Shown piece after piece: positions 43,701-52,003 of a stretch of DNA of 64,000 bases. A program made the position numbers and the translations under genes. Position 1 is the stretch's first letter. Each line of letters opens with the position of its first letter. The stretch spans positions 62,001 to 126,000 of the forward strand of contig NC_010407.1 in NCBI RefSeq assembly GCF_000069225.1, in the 5' to 3' direction. Under the pieces are notes generated by a model that was not told the DNA's origin, ran no database searches, and was given only the letters and a program-made list of their open reading frames with translations. This stretch comes from Clavibacter sepedonicus (GTDB lineage Bacteria; Actinomycetota; Actinomycetes; Actinomycetales; Microbacteriaceae).

Positions 43701-45005
43701 CTAGCCCAGCGCCGCCTCCGCCTCCGACGCGCCCGCCGGGACGGCGACCACCGCCTCGCGTCCGGCGTGCGCCACCCGCACGCCGCCCGCGAACGCCGTC
43801 ACGCGCACGCGCCCCTCGGCGTCGGTCCGCAGCGTGGTCGGCGCGAGCCGCCACTCCTCGCGGATCAGCCGGCGGAGCGCCTCGTACGACGGCTTCGGCG
43901 TGCCGTCCGCCCGCACCAGCCCGCCGGGCGCGCCCAGCCACATGCCGTCGTCCGTGAGCCCCCAGTAGGTGATTGCCGCGACGGCCGGGTGCCCCACGAG
44001 GGAGCGGTAGTGCCGCTCGATCTCGTCCGCCTGCCGCTCCTCGCCCGCGGGAGTCGACGGCCAGCTCGTGACCCGGAAGTCGTTGAGGTCGGTGATCTCG
44101 GGCGGCATGGGGTCGCCCGAGAGCAGCGTGGTCTCGGTCATGTGGATCGGCAGCCCGAAGCGCGCGAACCGGTCGACGATCCCGAGCACCTCCTCCTCGC
44201 CGCGGTACCCCTGGTGCATGTGCGTCTGCAGCCCGATGGCGTCCACCGGGATCCCCGCGCCCAGCACCTCCTCGATGAGCTCCTCGTAGGCGGGCGACAG
44301 GTCGAAGTCGTTCAGCACGAGCGTCGCGGCCGGGTCCGCCGCGTGCGCCTCCTCGAAGGCCATGCGCACCATCGCGAGCCGGCCGCGCGCCGCCGCCAGC
44401 CGCGTGATCCCGTTGTCCTCCCGGTCGAACACCGGCATGATCACGGCCTCGTTGATGGCGTCCCACATGTCGATGAGCCCCGCGAAGTCGCCCACGTCGC
44501 GCCGGATCCGCTCCCGCTGCACGCGCTCCACCTCGTCGAGCGGCAGGTCGAGCAGCCACTGCGCGGTGACGGTGTGCCAGACGAGCGGGTGCCCCTTCAC
44601 GTCGACGCCGCGCTCGCGCAGCCAGCGCGCCGTGGTGAGCAGCCGCTCGGTGTCGGGCTTCCCGCGCACGGGCTCGAACCGGCCCCAGTAGAAGGGGAGC
44701 GTGGCCGTGTCGAACACGTCGAGCCACTGCTCCGCGAGCCGCTCCAGCCCCTCGAGGCGCGCGCCGCCGAAGGCCTCGATGCCCGCCTCCGCGGGATCCG
44801 TCTCGCCGTTCGCGAGCGGGATGAGGTCGAAGCCGATGTTGCCGAAGGCGATGTCCTGCGACGCCTGCTCGACCACCACGTCCGCGTGGGCGAGCGGCTG
44901 TCCGTCCGCATCGCGCACGGTGATCAGGGCCTCCGCGCGGCGGGCGTCGGGGATCGCGGTCGGGCGGCGCCCGGCGGTCGACGGGTCGGATGGCGTGCGG
45001 GACAT
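43701..45005 (-). CDS. GH10 family endo-beta-1,4-xylanase-like protein without signal peptide
   Basis: A 434-residue family 10 glycoside hydrolase. The acid/base E186 is in WDAINEAV, the nucleophile E291 in HMTETTL, and the GH10 motif KGHPLVWH is at 137-144; LQTHMH precedes the nucleophile. These are the residues of active xylanases. Residues 1-75 precede the barrel and include a small beta-rich region; the last 60 form another small domain. No signal peptide or membrane helix is visible, so it is probably intracellular, acting on imported xylo-oligosaccharides, or exported by another route. AGGGGG lies about ten bases before the ATG. Its TAG stop is within the CTAG next to the IS element. 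Confidence 0.86.
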   Translation of the reverse strand: MSRTPSDPSTAGRRPTAIPDARRAEALITVRDADGQPLAHADVVVEQASQDIAFGNIGFDLIPLANGETDPAEAGIEAFGGARLEGLERLAEQWLDVFDTATLPFYWGRFEPVRGKPDTERLLTTARWLRERGVDVKGHPLVWHTVTAQWLLDLPLDEVERVQRERIRRDVGDFAGLIDMWDAINEAVIMPVFDREDNGITRLAAARGRLAMVRMAFEEAHAADPAATLVLNDFDLSPAYEELIEEVLGAGIPVDAIGLQTHMHQGYRGEEEVLGIVDRFARFGLPIHMTETTLLSGDPMPPEITDLNDFRVTSWPSTPAGEERQADEIERHYRSLVGHPAVAAITYWGLTDDGMWLGAPGGLVRADGTPKPSYEALRRLIREEWRLAPTTLRTDAEGRVRVTAFAGGVRVAHAGREAVVAVPAGASEAEAALG

Positions 45006-45259
45006 GGGTCCCCCTCGAGGGGTCGGCGCCACGCGAACGCTGTCCGTCCGCCGGCGGGCGGGAGGAGGAGCGGTCCGCGGGCGGATGCGTCGGTGCGGTC
45101 GCCAGGAACCTACGCGGGCCGTACGACGGGCGTCCACCGCGCCCCCGATGTCCGCAAGCTTTCCCCCTCCGCGACGGGTGGGGACGGGCGGTCGCGGGCG
45201 TAGCGTGCACCCAGGGCGCGGATCCGACCGGCGCCCCCGCCCCGATGACGAGGACCCCT

Positions 45260-46303
45260 GTGACCCACGACGCCGCCCGCCTGTCCGTGCTCTACCTGGG
45301 CGGGACGGGCACCATCAGCGCCGCGTGCGTCCGGGCCTCCGTCGCCGCCGGCATGGACGTCACGGTCGTCAACCGCGGGGCCGACGCCCAGGGCCGGGGC
45401 ACGCCCGACGGCGTGACCACGCGCATCGCCGACGTCACGGATCCGGCCGCCCTCCTCGCCGCGATCGGCGACCGCACCTTCGACGCGGTCGTCGACTTCC
45501 TGTCCTTCGACGCCGCAGGCGCCGACCGCCGCGTCGAGGTCTTCGCTGGCCGCACCCGCCAGTTCGTGGCCATCAGCTCGGCGTCGATCTACCGCAAGCC
45601 CGCGCTGCAGACGCCCATCACCGAGTCGACGCTCCGCGCCAACCCCTTCCTCTCCTACGCGCGCGACAAGATCGCGATGGAGGACGCCTTCCTCCGCTAC
45701 CACGCCGCGAGCGGCTTCCCCGTCGTGATCGTCCGCCCCTCGCACACCTACGACGAGGCCAGCCCGCCGCTCGCGGGCGACTGGACGGTCGTCGACCGCA
45801 TCGCGCGCGGCGACGAGGTCGTGGTCCCGGGCGACGGCACATCACTCTGGACGCTCACGCACGCCGACGACTTCGCGGTCGGCCTCGTCGGCATCCTCGG
45901 CGACGAGCGCGCCGTGGGCGAGGCGCTGCACATCACGAGCGGCGACGTGATGACGTGGGACCGGATCCGCCGCCTCGTCGCCGACGCCCTGGGCGTCGAG
46001 GCGCGCCTGGTGCACGTGCCCGCCGAGCAGTTCCCGGTCGTGGAGCCGGACTGGGGATGGTCGGAGCTCGTCCTCGGCGACCTGTCGCACAGCGCGGTCT
46101 TCGACACCACCCGGATCCGCCGCCTCGTGCCGGCGTTCCAGCCGAGGATCCCGTTCCACCTGGCGGTCCGCGGGATCGTCGCGTGGCGGGCAGCGCACCC
46201 GGAGCTCACGCGACCGGACGCGGACACCGACCGCCGGATCCAGCGCCTCGTCGACGCGAAGCACGCCGCGGACGCCGCTTACCGGGCCGCCGCGGCGGGC
46301 TGA
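45260..46303 (+). CDS. NAD-dependent epimerase/dehydratase (SDR) family protein
   Basis: A 347-residue extended short-chain dehydrogenase. The cofactor motif is LYLGGTGTISAACVRA near the start (GxxGxxS variant), followed by the basic/polar position after VTVVNRG, a D-x-x-D site, and ISSASIYRKP with YARDKIAMEDAF carrying the Tyr-x3-Lys pair. The substrate is unknown; related proteins act on nucleotide sugars or are isoflavone reductase-like. The GTG at 45260 has GAGG eight bases upstream; an in-frame ATG at 45245 without a ribosome site would add five residues. It is divergent from the GH10 gene. Confidence 0.83.
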   Translation: MTHDAARLSVLYLGGTGTISAACVRASVAAGMDVTVVNRGADAQGRGTPDGVTTRIADVTDPAALLAAIGDRTFDAVVDFLSFDAAGADRRVEVFAGRTRQFVAISSASIYRKPALQTPITESTLRANPFLSYARDKIAMEDAFLRYHAASGFPVVIVRPSHTYDEASPPLAGDWTVVDRIARGDEVVVPGDGTSLWTLTHADDFAVGLVGILGDERAVGEALHITSGDVMTWDRIRRLVADALGVEARLVHVPAEQFPVVEPDWGWSELVLGDLSHSAVFDTTRIRRLVPAFQPRIPFHLAVRGIVAWRAAHPELTRPDADTDRRIQRLVDAKHAADAAYRAAAAG

Positions 46304-46349
46304 GCCGCGGCTCTCGCCGCGCGGCGACCGCCTACCGCACGGCGATCGC

Positions 46350-47168
46350 CTACCGCGCGGCGACCGCGGGACGCGCGGCGACCCGCCCGACCCACCCGGT
46401 GCGGGCGCGCGCGACGAGCGTCACGACCACGACCGCAGCGGCCGCCACCAGCGCGGCCACCGCGGCCGGCGTCGACAGCAGCTCGCCCGTGAGCCGCCCG
46501 ACGGCCACCCACGCGAGGCCCCAGGCGATCGCCGCGCTGGGCGCGAGCCGCCCGCCGTCGCGGAGCGCGAGCAGGACGCCGACGACGCCGGCGACCGCGA
46601 GCAGAACGACCGCCCACGCGTCGCGCCCGGTCGTTCCCGGCTGGAAGCCGGACGCCGTGAGGATGGACGTGATGTTCGCGATGGTCGCGACGCTCACCCA
46701 CCCCAGGTAGAGGCCCATCGTGCCGTCGAGCACGACGCCCTCGACGAGGTTCCGCGGCCGCGTCGCCATGAGGGTGCGGAAGGTCCAGATCAGCGTCAGG
46801 AGCAGCGCCACGATGACGACGCCGCTCAGCACGAGGAACCCGGCCTGCGCCGTGAGGATCCACGCGGCGTTGAGCACGAGGGTCACGGCGACGGGGTAGC
46901 CGACGCGTCGCTGGCGCTCGTCGGCGCGCTGGGCGGGGAGCGCCTGCCAGATCGTGTACGCGACGAGCCCGAGGTAGATGACGCTCCAGATCGAGAACGC
47001 GGGGCCGGCCGGTGCTACGGGCGTGTAGCTCGCGCTGAGGGCGCCGCTCGACGCGTTCTGGATGCTGCGGTCGCTGAACGCGCCCGAGCCGAACGCGGAG
47101 CCGATGACGGCGAACGCCATGCTCGAGATGACGACGATCTGGCGGACGATGTCCTTCACGGTGCCCAT
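46350..47168 (-). CDS. TspO/MBR-like membrane protein with long C-terminal extension
   Basis: A 272-residue polytopic membrane protein. The part from PAGPAFSIWSVIYLGLVAYTIWQ resembles the tryptophan-rich sensory protein/TspO family, but the protein is about 110 residues longer than standard TspO and has roughly seven membrane helices. TspO proteins bind tetrapyrroles and other lipophilic ligands. GAGGAG precedes the ATG by about 11 bases. It is divergent from a MarR regulator, with a perfect inverted repeat between them, so it is probably controlled by that regulator. Confidence 0.72.
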   Translation of the reverse strand: MGTVKDIVRQIVVISSMAFAVIGSAFGSGAFSDRSIQNASSGALSASYTPVAPAGPAFSIWSVIYLGLVAYTIWQALPAQRADERQRRVGYPVAVTLVLNAAWILTAQAGFLVLSGVVIVALLLTLIWTFRTLMATRPRNLVEGVVLDGTMGLYLGWVSVATIANITSILTASGFQPGTTGRDAWAVVLLAVAGVVGVLLALRDGGRLAPSAAIAWGLAWVAVGRLTGELLSTPAAVAALVAAAAVVVVTLVARARTGWVGRVAARPAVAAR

Positions 47169-47194
47169 GCGGCCTGCTCCTCTACGATGGGAAA

Positions 47195-47223
47195 GTCAGC
47201 AGGCGGATAGTAAGCCTGCTGAC
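47195..47223. promoter_or_regulatory. Inverted repeat operator for the MarR regulator
   Basis: GTCAGCAGGC (47195-47204) and GCCTGCTGAC (47214-47223) are perfect inverted repeats with a 9-base AT-richer spacer. The site lies between the divergent TspO-like and MarR genes, within likely promoter distance of both. Confidence 0.75.
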
Positions 47224-47248
47224 GATCACTGTAGCAGGAGGTGCGCGC

Positions 47249-47776
47249 ATGGCAGCAGGGATGTCCGCCCAGGACGAGCTCGCGAGCTGGCCGACGGGGC
47301 GGCTGCTGTCCACGGCCGCGCGCGCCGTCGAGCACGCCTGGGGCGAGGCGCTCGCTACCCTCGGGGTCACGCACGCGGGCCTCATCGCGCTGCACCTGCT
47401 CCGGGACGGGCCGCTCAGCCAGATCCAGCTCGCCCGCTCCGCGCACGTCGAGACGCAGACCATGTCGCGCACGCTGGAGCGGCTGGAGCGGGAGGGGCTC
47501 GTGTCGCGCGCGCCGGATCCCGCCGACCGCCGCCGCCACGTCGTCGCCCGCACCGATGCCGGCGCCGACGCGTGGGAGCGCGCGCAGGCGCTCGAGCAGG
47601 ACGTCGTCCCCGAGCTCGCCCGCTCGGAGGAGATGCGCCGCGGCCTCATCGACGTGATCCGCGCGGCCGGCCGTCCGGCGCCCGCCGCCTCGCCCGCGTC
47701 GCCTGCCGGCACCGCAGCCTCGCCCGCGTCGCCCGCGTCGCCCGCCGGCACCGCCGCCGAGGGGCGCGCACGATGA
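47249..47776 (+). CDS. MarR family transcriptional regulator
   Basis: A 175-residue winged-helix regulator. The DNA-binding part is visible as LSQIQLARSAHVETQTMSRT (recognition helix) and the wing SRAPDPADRRRHVV. Helices on either side would form the dimer interface. The last 30 residues are a low-complexity tail with PASPAGTAAS repeated. AGGAGG precedes the ATG. It probably represses itself and the divergent membrane protein through the inverted repeat upstream; the ligand is unknown. Its stop overlaps the next start. Confidence 0.9.
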   Translation: MAAGMSAQDELASWPTGRLLSTAARAVEHAWGEALATLGVTHAGLIALHLLRDGPLSQIQLARSAHVETQTMSRTLERLEREGLVSRAPDPADRRRHVVARTDAGADAWERAQALEQDVVPELARSEEMRRGLIDVIRAAGRPAPAASPASPAGTAASPASPASPAGTAAEGRAR

Positions 47777-48513
47777 CCCGCCCCGCGGATCCGATCTCCG
47801 CCGCCGCCCCCGACCTGCCCGGCCGCGCGGTCATCCGCCAGGTCTGGAGCGACCTGGCCTTCGTGCACTGGCGCGTGGATCCGGCGCTCGTCGCCCCGCT
47901 CCTCCCGCCGGGCACGCGCCCCGACGTGCACGACGGATCCAGCTGGGTCGGCCTCATCCCCTTCGTCCTGTCCCGCAGCGCCTTCCCGCCCCTGCCCGCC
48001 GTGCCGTGGGCTGGCACGTTCGCCGAGCTCAACGTGCGCCTCTACAGCGTGGGCGACGACGGCCGCCGCGGCGTGGTCTTCCGCTCGCTCGAGGCCGCGA
48101 AGCTCCTGCCCACGATCGGCGCGCGCGTCGGCCTCGGCCTGCCGTACATGTGGGCGTCGATGACGCACGAGGAGCACGACGGCGTCGTCACCTACACATC
48201 GCGCCGGCACACGGGCTCCCGCCCGACCTCGCGCATCTCCGTCCGCCCGCTCGGCGAGGAGGCGGAGGGGGATCCGCTCGCCGACTTCCTCACCGCCCGC
48301 TGGGGCATGCACGTGGCCCGCGGGGGCGTCACGCGCTACTGGCCGAACACGCACGACGCGTGGACCCTGGAGCGCGCCGAGCTGGTCGACCTCGACGACG
48401 AGCTGGTCGCCGCCGCGGGCCTCCCGGGCGTCGTGGACCGCGCGCCCGACTCCGTGCTGTTCTCCCGCGGCGTCCGCACGGAGTTCGCCGGCCCGCTCCG
48501 CCCGCGCGCCTGA
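47773..48513 (+). CDS. DUF2071 (YqjF-like) family protein
   Basis: A 246-residue protein of the DUF2071 family, with the typical start VWSDLAFVHWRVDPALVAPLLPPG as a beta-strand-rich region and the block TFAELNVRLYSV. The family, named after Bacillus YqjF, has an acetoacetate-decarboxylase-like fold but no agreed function. It is translationally coupled (ATGA) to the MarR regulator, so it is part of that regulon. Confidence 0.82.
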   Translation: MTRPADPISAAAPDLPGRAVIRQVWSDLAFVHWRVDPALVAPLLPPGTRPDVHDGSSWVGLIPFVLSRSAFPPLPAVPWAGTFAELNVRLYSVGDDGRRGVVFRSLEAAKLLPTIGARVGLGLPYMWASMTHEEHDGVVTYTSRRHTGSRPTSRISVRPLGEEAEGDPLADFLTARWGMHVARGGVTRYWPNTHDAWTLERAELVDLDDELVAAAGLPGVVDRAPDSVLFSRGVRTEFAGPLRPRA

Positions 48514-48540
48514 CGGCCGGGTCAGCCCGCCTGCCCGGCG

Positions 48541-48562
48541 CCGCGCCCCGGCTCCGGCGCGG
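48541..48562. terminator. Hairpin between convergent genes
   Basis: CCGCGCC (48541-48547) pairs with GGCGCGG (48556-48562) around an 8-base loop, in the 60-base gap between the DUF2071 and GH15 genes. Confidence 0.45.
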
Positions 48563-48573
48563 ACGGATCCCGC

Positions 48574-50409
48574 CTACCGCTTCGCGCGCGGCGTCCTGGT
48601 CGAGCGCTTCCGCCCTCCCGACAGCTCGTCGATCGTCAGCGCGGCGCTCACGAGCGCGAGGTGGCTGAGCCCCTGCGGCAGGTTGCCGAGGAACGCGTGG
48701 TCGTCGGCGTCGATCATCTCGGAGTACAGCCCGACGTCGTTGCCGAGGTCGACGAGCTGGTCCGTGAGCTCGCGCGCCTCGTCCATCCGCCCGACGCACG
48801 CGTAGGCGCCCGCCAACCAGAACGCGCACGCGGTGAACGTGCCCTCCTCCTCCGGCATGCCGGAGTAGCGGTACAGCAGCGGCCCGCGGCCGAGCTCCGG
48901 GCGCAGCGCGTCGAGCGTCGACGACATGTGCTCGCCGCGGTCGAAGCCCGAGACGGCGTGCAGCAGGATGCTCGCGTCGAGGCGCTGGCTGCCCGGGTGC
49001 ATCACGTAGGCGCCGCGTCCCTCGTCCCAGCACTCCTCCTCGACCCAGGCGCGGATCCGGTCGCGCTCGGCACGCCACCGGTCCGGCACGCCGGGGATCT
49101 GGCCGAGCTCCGCGAGCTCGACCGCGCAGTCGAGCGCCTGCCAGCAGCCGAGCTTCGAGGTCGTGTAGTGCTGCTCGTCCTCGAGCTCCCACATCCCGGC
49201 GTCGCGCTTCTGCCACGAGTCGCACGTCCGGTCGGCGAACGTCGCGAGGAGGCGGCCGGTGTCGGCGTCGAGCACGTTGCCGTCGCGGACGTACGTGCGG
49301 ACGACGTCGAAGAGGTCCCCGAACACGCCGAGCTGCAGCTGCGCCTGCGCGTCGTTGCCGTCGACGACGGGGCCGACGCCGCGCCAGCCCGGCACCTCCG
49401 GGTTCGAGCTGCCCTCGGGCACGCCGCCCTCCAGGGAGTAGAAGACGTGCAGGTCGGGGCCGTTGTCGCGGATCGTGCGGAGCATCCAGGAGACCGCCGC
49501 GTGCGTCTCCTCGCGCAGGCCGAACCGCACCAGCGCGTTCACCGTGTAGGCCAGGTCGCGCACCCAGGCGAAGCGGTAGTCCCAGTTCTTGCCGCCGCCC
49601 ATGCGCTCGGGCAGCGAGGTCGTCGCGGCCGCGGCGATGGATCCGGTGGGCGCGTGCACGAGCAGCTTGAGCGCGAGCGCGCTGCGCTGCACGGCCTCGG
49701 CCCACTCGCCCTCGTACCGGAACTCGGCGCTCCAGCCCTCCCAGTTGCGGATCGTGCGGTCGATGCTCTCGTCCACGATCTCCGGGTTCGGGATCCGCAC
49801 GGGCTCTCGCTCGGTCCCCACCATCGTGATGACGTGGCGCGATCCCTCCTTCGTCGTGAACGCGCCGGACACCGACTGCGTGCCGGGCTCCGCGGATCCG
49901 TGGTCGAGTCCGACGACCGCGAGCGTCACGCCGTCCACGCGGATGACGGGCCCGTTGTGCGTCGACTGCACCCACGGCGACGACGTGCCGAGCGCGGTGC
50001 CGGGGGCGACCAGCCAGCTCATGGCGACCTCACCCGTGAGCCCCTCGATCCGCCGGCCGAGCTCGGACCATGGCAGCCGCCCGGCGACGCCCGTGACGAG
50101 CGCGTCGGTCACGCGCACGCTGCCGGACGCGGTGGTGAAGGTGGTGGTGAGCACGTTGGTGCCGGGCACGTAGGCGCGCGTCACCTCGAACTCCTCGTCG
50201 GGCCGCAGCGTGATCCGCCCGCCGTGCGGGGCGTCGAGGATCGCGGCGAACGCGGGCGGGGTGTGCAGGTTCGGCAGCGGCAGCCAGTCGATGTCGCCGT
50301 CCTCCGCGATGAGCGCGACGGTGCGCCCGTCCCCGATGGCGGCGTAGCTGCGGAGCGCGACGTAGCCGTCGGTGCGCTCGGGTGCGGGGCGGGATGCGGG
50401 CGTTTCCAT
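48574..50409 (-). CDS. GH15 family glucoamylase/trehalase-like protein
   Basis: A 611-residue protein with the layout of bacterial family 15 enzymes: an N-terminal beta-sandwich (about 15-240, starting [20 protein letters not shown]) and a C-terminal alpha/alpha barrel with [10 protein letters not shown] (276-285). The general acid is probably E408 in [10 protein letters not shown] and the general base a glutamate in [14 protein letters not shown]. It has no signal peptide, so it should act on intracellular alpha-glucans or, as in some actinobacteria, on trehalose. The RBS AGGAG is four to five bases before the ATG. It is divergent from the macrodomain gene. Confidence 0.88.
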   Translation of the reverse strand: METPASRPAPERTDGYVALRSYAAIGDGRTVALIAEDGDIDWLPLPNLHTPPAFAAILDAPHGGRITLRPDEEFEVTRAYVPGTNVLTTTFTTASGSVRVTDALVTGVAGRLPWSELGRRIEGLTGEVAMSWLVAPGTALGTSSPWVQSTHNGPVIRVDGVTLAVVGLDHGSAEPGTQSVSGAFTTKEGSRHVITMVGTEREPVRIPNPEIVDESIDRTIRNWEGWSAEFRYEGEWAEAVQRSALALKLLVHAPTGSIAAAATTSLPERMGGGKNWDYRFAWVRDLAYTVNALVRFGLREETHAAVSWMLRTIRDNGPDLHVFYSLEGGVPEGSSNPEVPGWRGVGPVVDGNDAQAQLQLGVFGDLFDVVRTYVRDGNVLDADTGRLLATFADRTCDSWQKRDAGMWELEDEQHYTTSKLGCWQALDCAVELAELGQIPGVPDRWRAERDRIRAWVEEECWDEGRGAYVMHPGSQRLDASILLHAVSGFDRGEHMSSTLDALRPELGRGPLLYRYSGMPEEEGTFTACAFWLAGAYACVGRMDEARELTDQLVDLGNDVGLYSEMIDADDHAFLGNLPQGLSHLALVSAALTIDELSGGRKRSTRTPRAKR

Positions 50410-50655
50410 GGGACTCCTGTCGACGCCGGCAGGAGGGCACCGACCCCTCCAGTATCCCCGGGTCGCCTCCGCGCGACCGGGTCGTCGACCGCTCCGCCGG
50501 GAGTGCGGGCGAGAGGCCGCCAATCCGTTCTTCCCCGAGTTCCGAATCGTCCCGATGTGCCCGGAGCCCACCCGAACGGTTCCGGTCGCCGCCCGCCGGA
50601 CAGCGCCGTCCGCGCGGGTCTCCCGCCCGGAGGCCACCCGGGCCAGGCTGGATCT

Positions 50656-51189
50656 ATGACGCTCATCGAGGCCGTGCGCGGCGACATCACCCGGCAGGAC
50701 GTCGACGCGATCGTGAACGCGGCGAACTCGTCGCTCCTCGGCGGCGGGGGAGTGGACGGCGCGATCCACCGCGCGGCCGGCCCGGAGCTGCTCGCCGCCT
50801 GCCGCCGCGTCCGCGCCGACGAGCTGCCTGACGGCCTGCCCGCGGGCGACGCGATCGCGACGCCCGGCTTCCGCCTGCCCGCGCGCCACGTGATCCACAC
50901 GGTCGGCCCGGTCTGGTCCCGGTCCGACGACCGCACCGCGGTGCTCGCGAGCGCCTACCGCCGGTCGATCGAGGTGGCCTCTGCCCTCGGCATCCGCAGC
51001 GTCGCCTTCCCCGCGGTCTCGGCCGGGGTCTACGGCTGGCCGCTCGACGACGCGGCGCGCGTGGCGGTGGGCGCGGTGCGCGGAGCGGTGGCCGACGGCG
51101 CGGCGGAGGGCATCGAGCTCGTGCGCTTCGTGCTCTTCTCGGACGAGGTGCTCGCGGCCTTCGAGGGGGCGCTCGCGTCCGACGTCTGA
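50656..51189 (+). CDS. Macrodomain protein, probable ADP-ribosyl/O-acetyl-ADP-ribose deacylase
   Basis: A 177-residue stand-alone macrodomain of the MacroD type. The ADP-ribose site is evident in [19 protein letters not shown], the glycine loop [15 protein letters not shown], and the second loop [14 protein letters not shown]. Such enzymes remove ADP-ribose from proteins or nucleic acids, or hydrolyse O-acetyl-ADP-ribose. It is a single gene, convergent with the tRNA cluster. No strong ribosome site is seen before the ATG. Confidence 0.92.
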   Translation: MTLIEAVRGDITRQDVDAIVNAANSSLLGGGGVDGAIHRAAGPELLAACRRVRADELPDGLPAGDAIATPGFRLPARHVIHTVGPVWSRSDDRTAVLASAYRRSIEVASALGIRSVAFPAVSAGVYGWPLDDAARVAVGAVRGAVADGAAEGIELVRFVLFSDEVLAAFEGALASDV

Positions 51190-51256
51190 GGAGCGGTGCG
51201 ACACGGACCGGGGAAGACGGACGCCGGCCCTGCCGTCGAGGACGGGGACCGGCGAG

Positions 51257-51332
51257 TGGTGCCTGGACGCGGCGTCGATCCGCGGACCTTTCGATTTTCA
51301 GTCGAACGCTCTACCAACTGAGCTACCCAGGC
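51257..51332 (-). tRNA. tRNA-Phe (GAA)
   Basis: 76 bases including encoded CCA. On the minus strand it begins GCCTGGGTAGCTCAGTTGG; the anticodon loop CTGAAAA carries GAA between complementary arms TTCGA and TCGAA. The T-arm holds the standard GATCGACG-type variant of the loop. Confidence 0.93.
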
Positions 51333-51371
51333 GAGCGGGCGGCTTGCGAGAAGACGCCCACATCGGACAGA

Positions 51372-51393
51372 AGCCCTCTCGTGAGAGAGGGCT
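51372..51393 (-). terminator. Hairpin between tRNA-Asp and tRNA-Phe
   Basis: AGCCCTCTC (51372-51380) and GAGAGGGCT (51385-51393) form a perfect 9-bp stem with GTGA loop. It may be a processing site or partial terminator in the tRNA transcript. Confidence 0.5.
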
Positions 51394-51401
51394 CGCATCC
51401 G

Positions 51402-51478
51402 TGGCGACCCTGACGGGACTTGAACCCGCGACCTCCGCCGTGACAGGGCGGCACGCTAACCAGCTGCGCTACAGGGCC
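51402..51478 (-). tRNA. tRNA-Asp (GTC)
   Basis: 77 bases with encoded CCA. The anticodon loop CTGTCAC carries GTC between CCGCC and GGCGG; the T-loop GGTTCAAGTCC is standard. Confidence 0.94.
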
Positions 51479-51516
51479 TTGCATGTCGATCACATTGTGT
51501 TCCGAACCACACTGCC

Positions 51517-51592
51517 TGGTGACCCCAACGGGATTCGAACCCGTGTTAACGCCGTGAAAGGGCGCCGTCCTAGGCCACTAAACGATGGGGCC
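51517..51592 (-). tRNA. tRNA-Glu (TTC)
   Basis: 76 bases with encoded CCA. The anticodon loop CTTTCAC carries TTC between CGCC-type stems; the T-loop GGTTCGAATCC is standard. It is the first of three tRNA genes read leftwards. Confidence 0.94.
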
Positions 51593-52003
51593 GCTCGCCC
51601 TGGCGGACCAGGTCTCGCAGCAACCGACACGTCAGCATAACCGCACTCCGGGCGAGGACTCAAATCGGCCGTCCCCGCGCGGGTCGCGGCCCCGCGGGCA
51701 TGCGGATCGGGCGGCGTGTCGCCACCTCGCGCACGGCCTCCGCGAAGGGATCGCGGGCACCGTTCCCGAGCTCCTGCCAGGTTCGCGACACGGCCAGCGC
51801 GCTGCCGCGGTGTGCCCCATCCGCGGGGTTAGCCTTCGCTCGACCCTCCCGGGGAGGGGATCCCCCGTACGGATCCCCGCATCGGCGCGCTGTGCGTCGC
51901 GCACCCCCGTTGCTACTGTGAGAGCCGGTGAAGGCGTGACGGATGTGATCCGCGCTCCCCGCCGGCCCTGCAGGGAGGCGCAGCCGGCCAGCCGGGCGAC
52001 ACG
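51593..52003. other. Gene-free stretch between the tRNA cluster and the M23 gene
   Basis: Holds the tRNA promoter (51634-51663), then GC-rich sequence with a hairpin-prone CCCTCCCGGGGAGGGG near 51845, and near 51910 GTTGCTACTGTGAGAGCC, a likely promoter area for the M23 gene. I looked for a c-di-AMP (ydaO) riboswitch, common before cell-wall hydrolase genes, and could not recognise one. Confidence 0.4.
51634..51663 (-). promoter_or_regulatory. Promoter of the tRNA cluster
   Basis: On the minus strand TTGAGT (51658-51663) and TATGCT (51634-51639) are 18 bases apart, each matching consensus at 4 of 6 positions, about 40 bases before tRNA-Glu. Confidence 0.5.

Noticed and set aside
51593..52003. 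ydaO-type c-di-AMP riboswitch before the M23/NlpC genes
   Set aside because: Searched by eye because it is common in front of actinobacterial wall hydrolases, but the conserved core segments were not recognisable.
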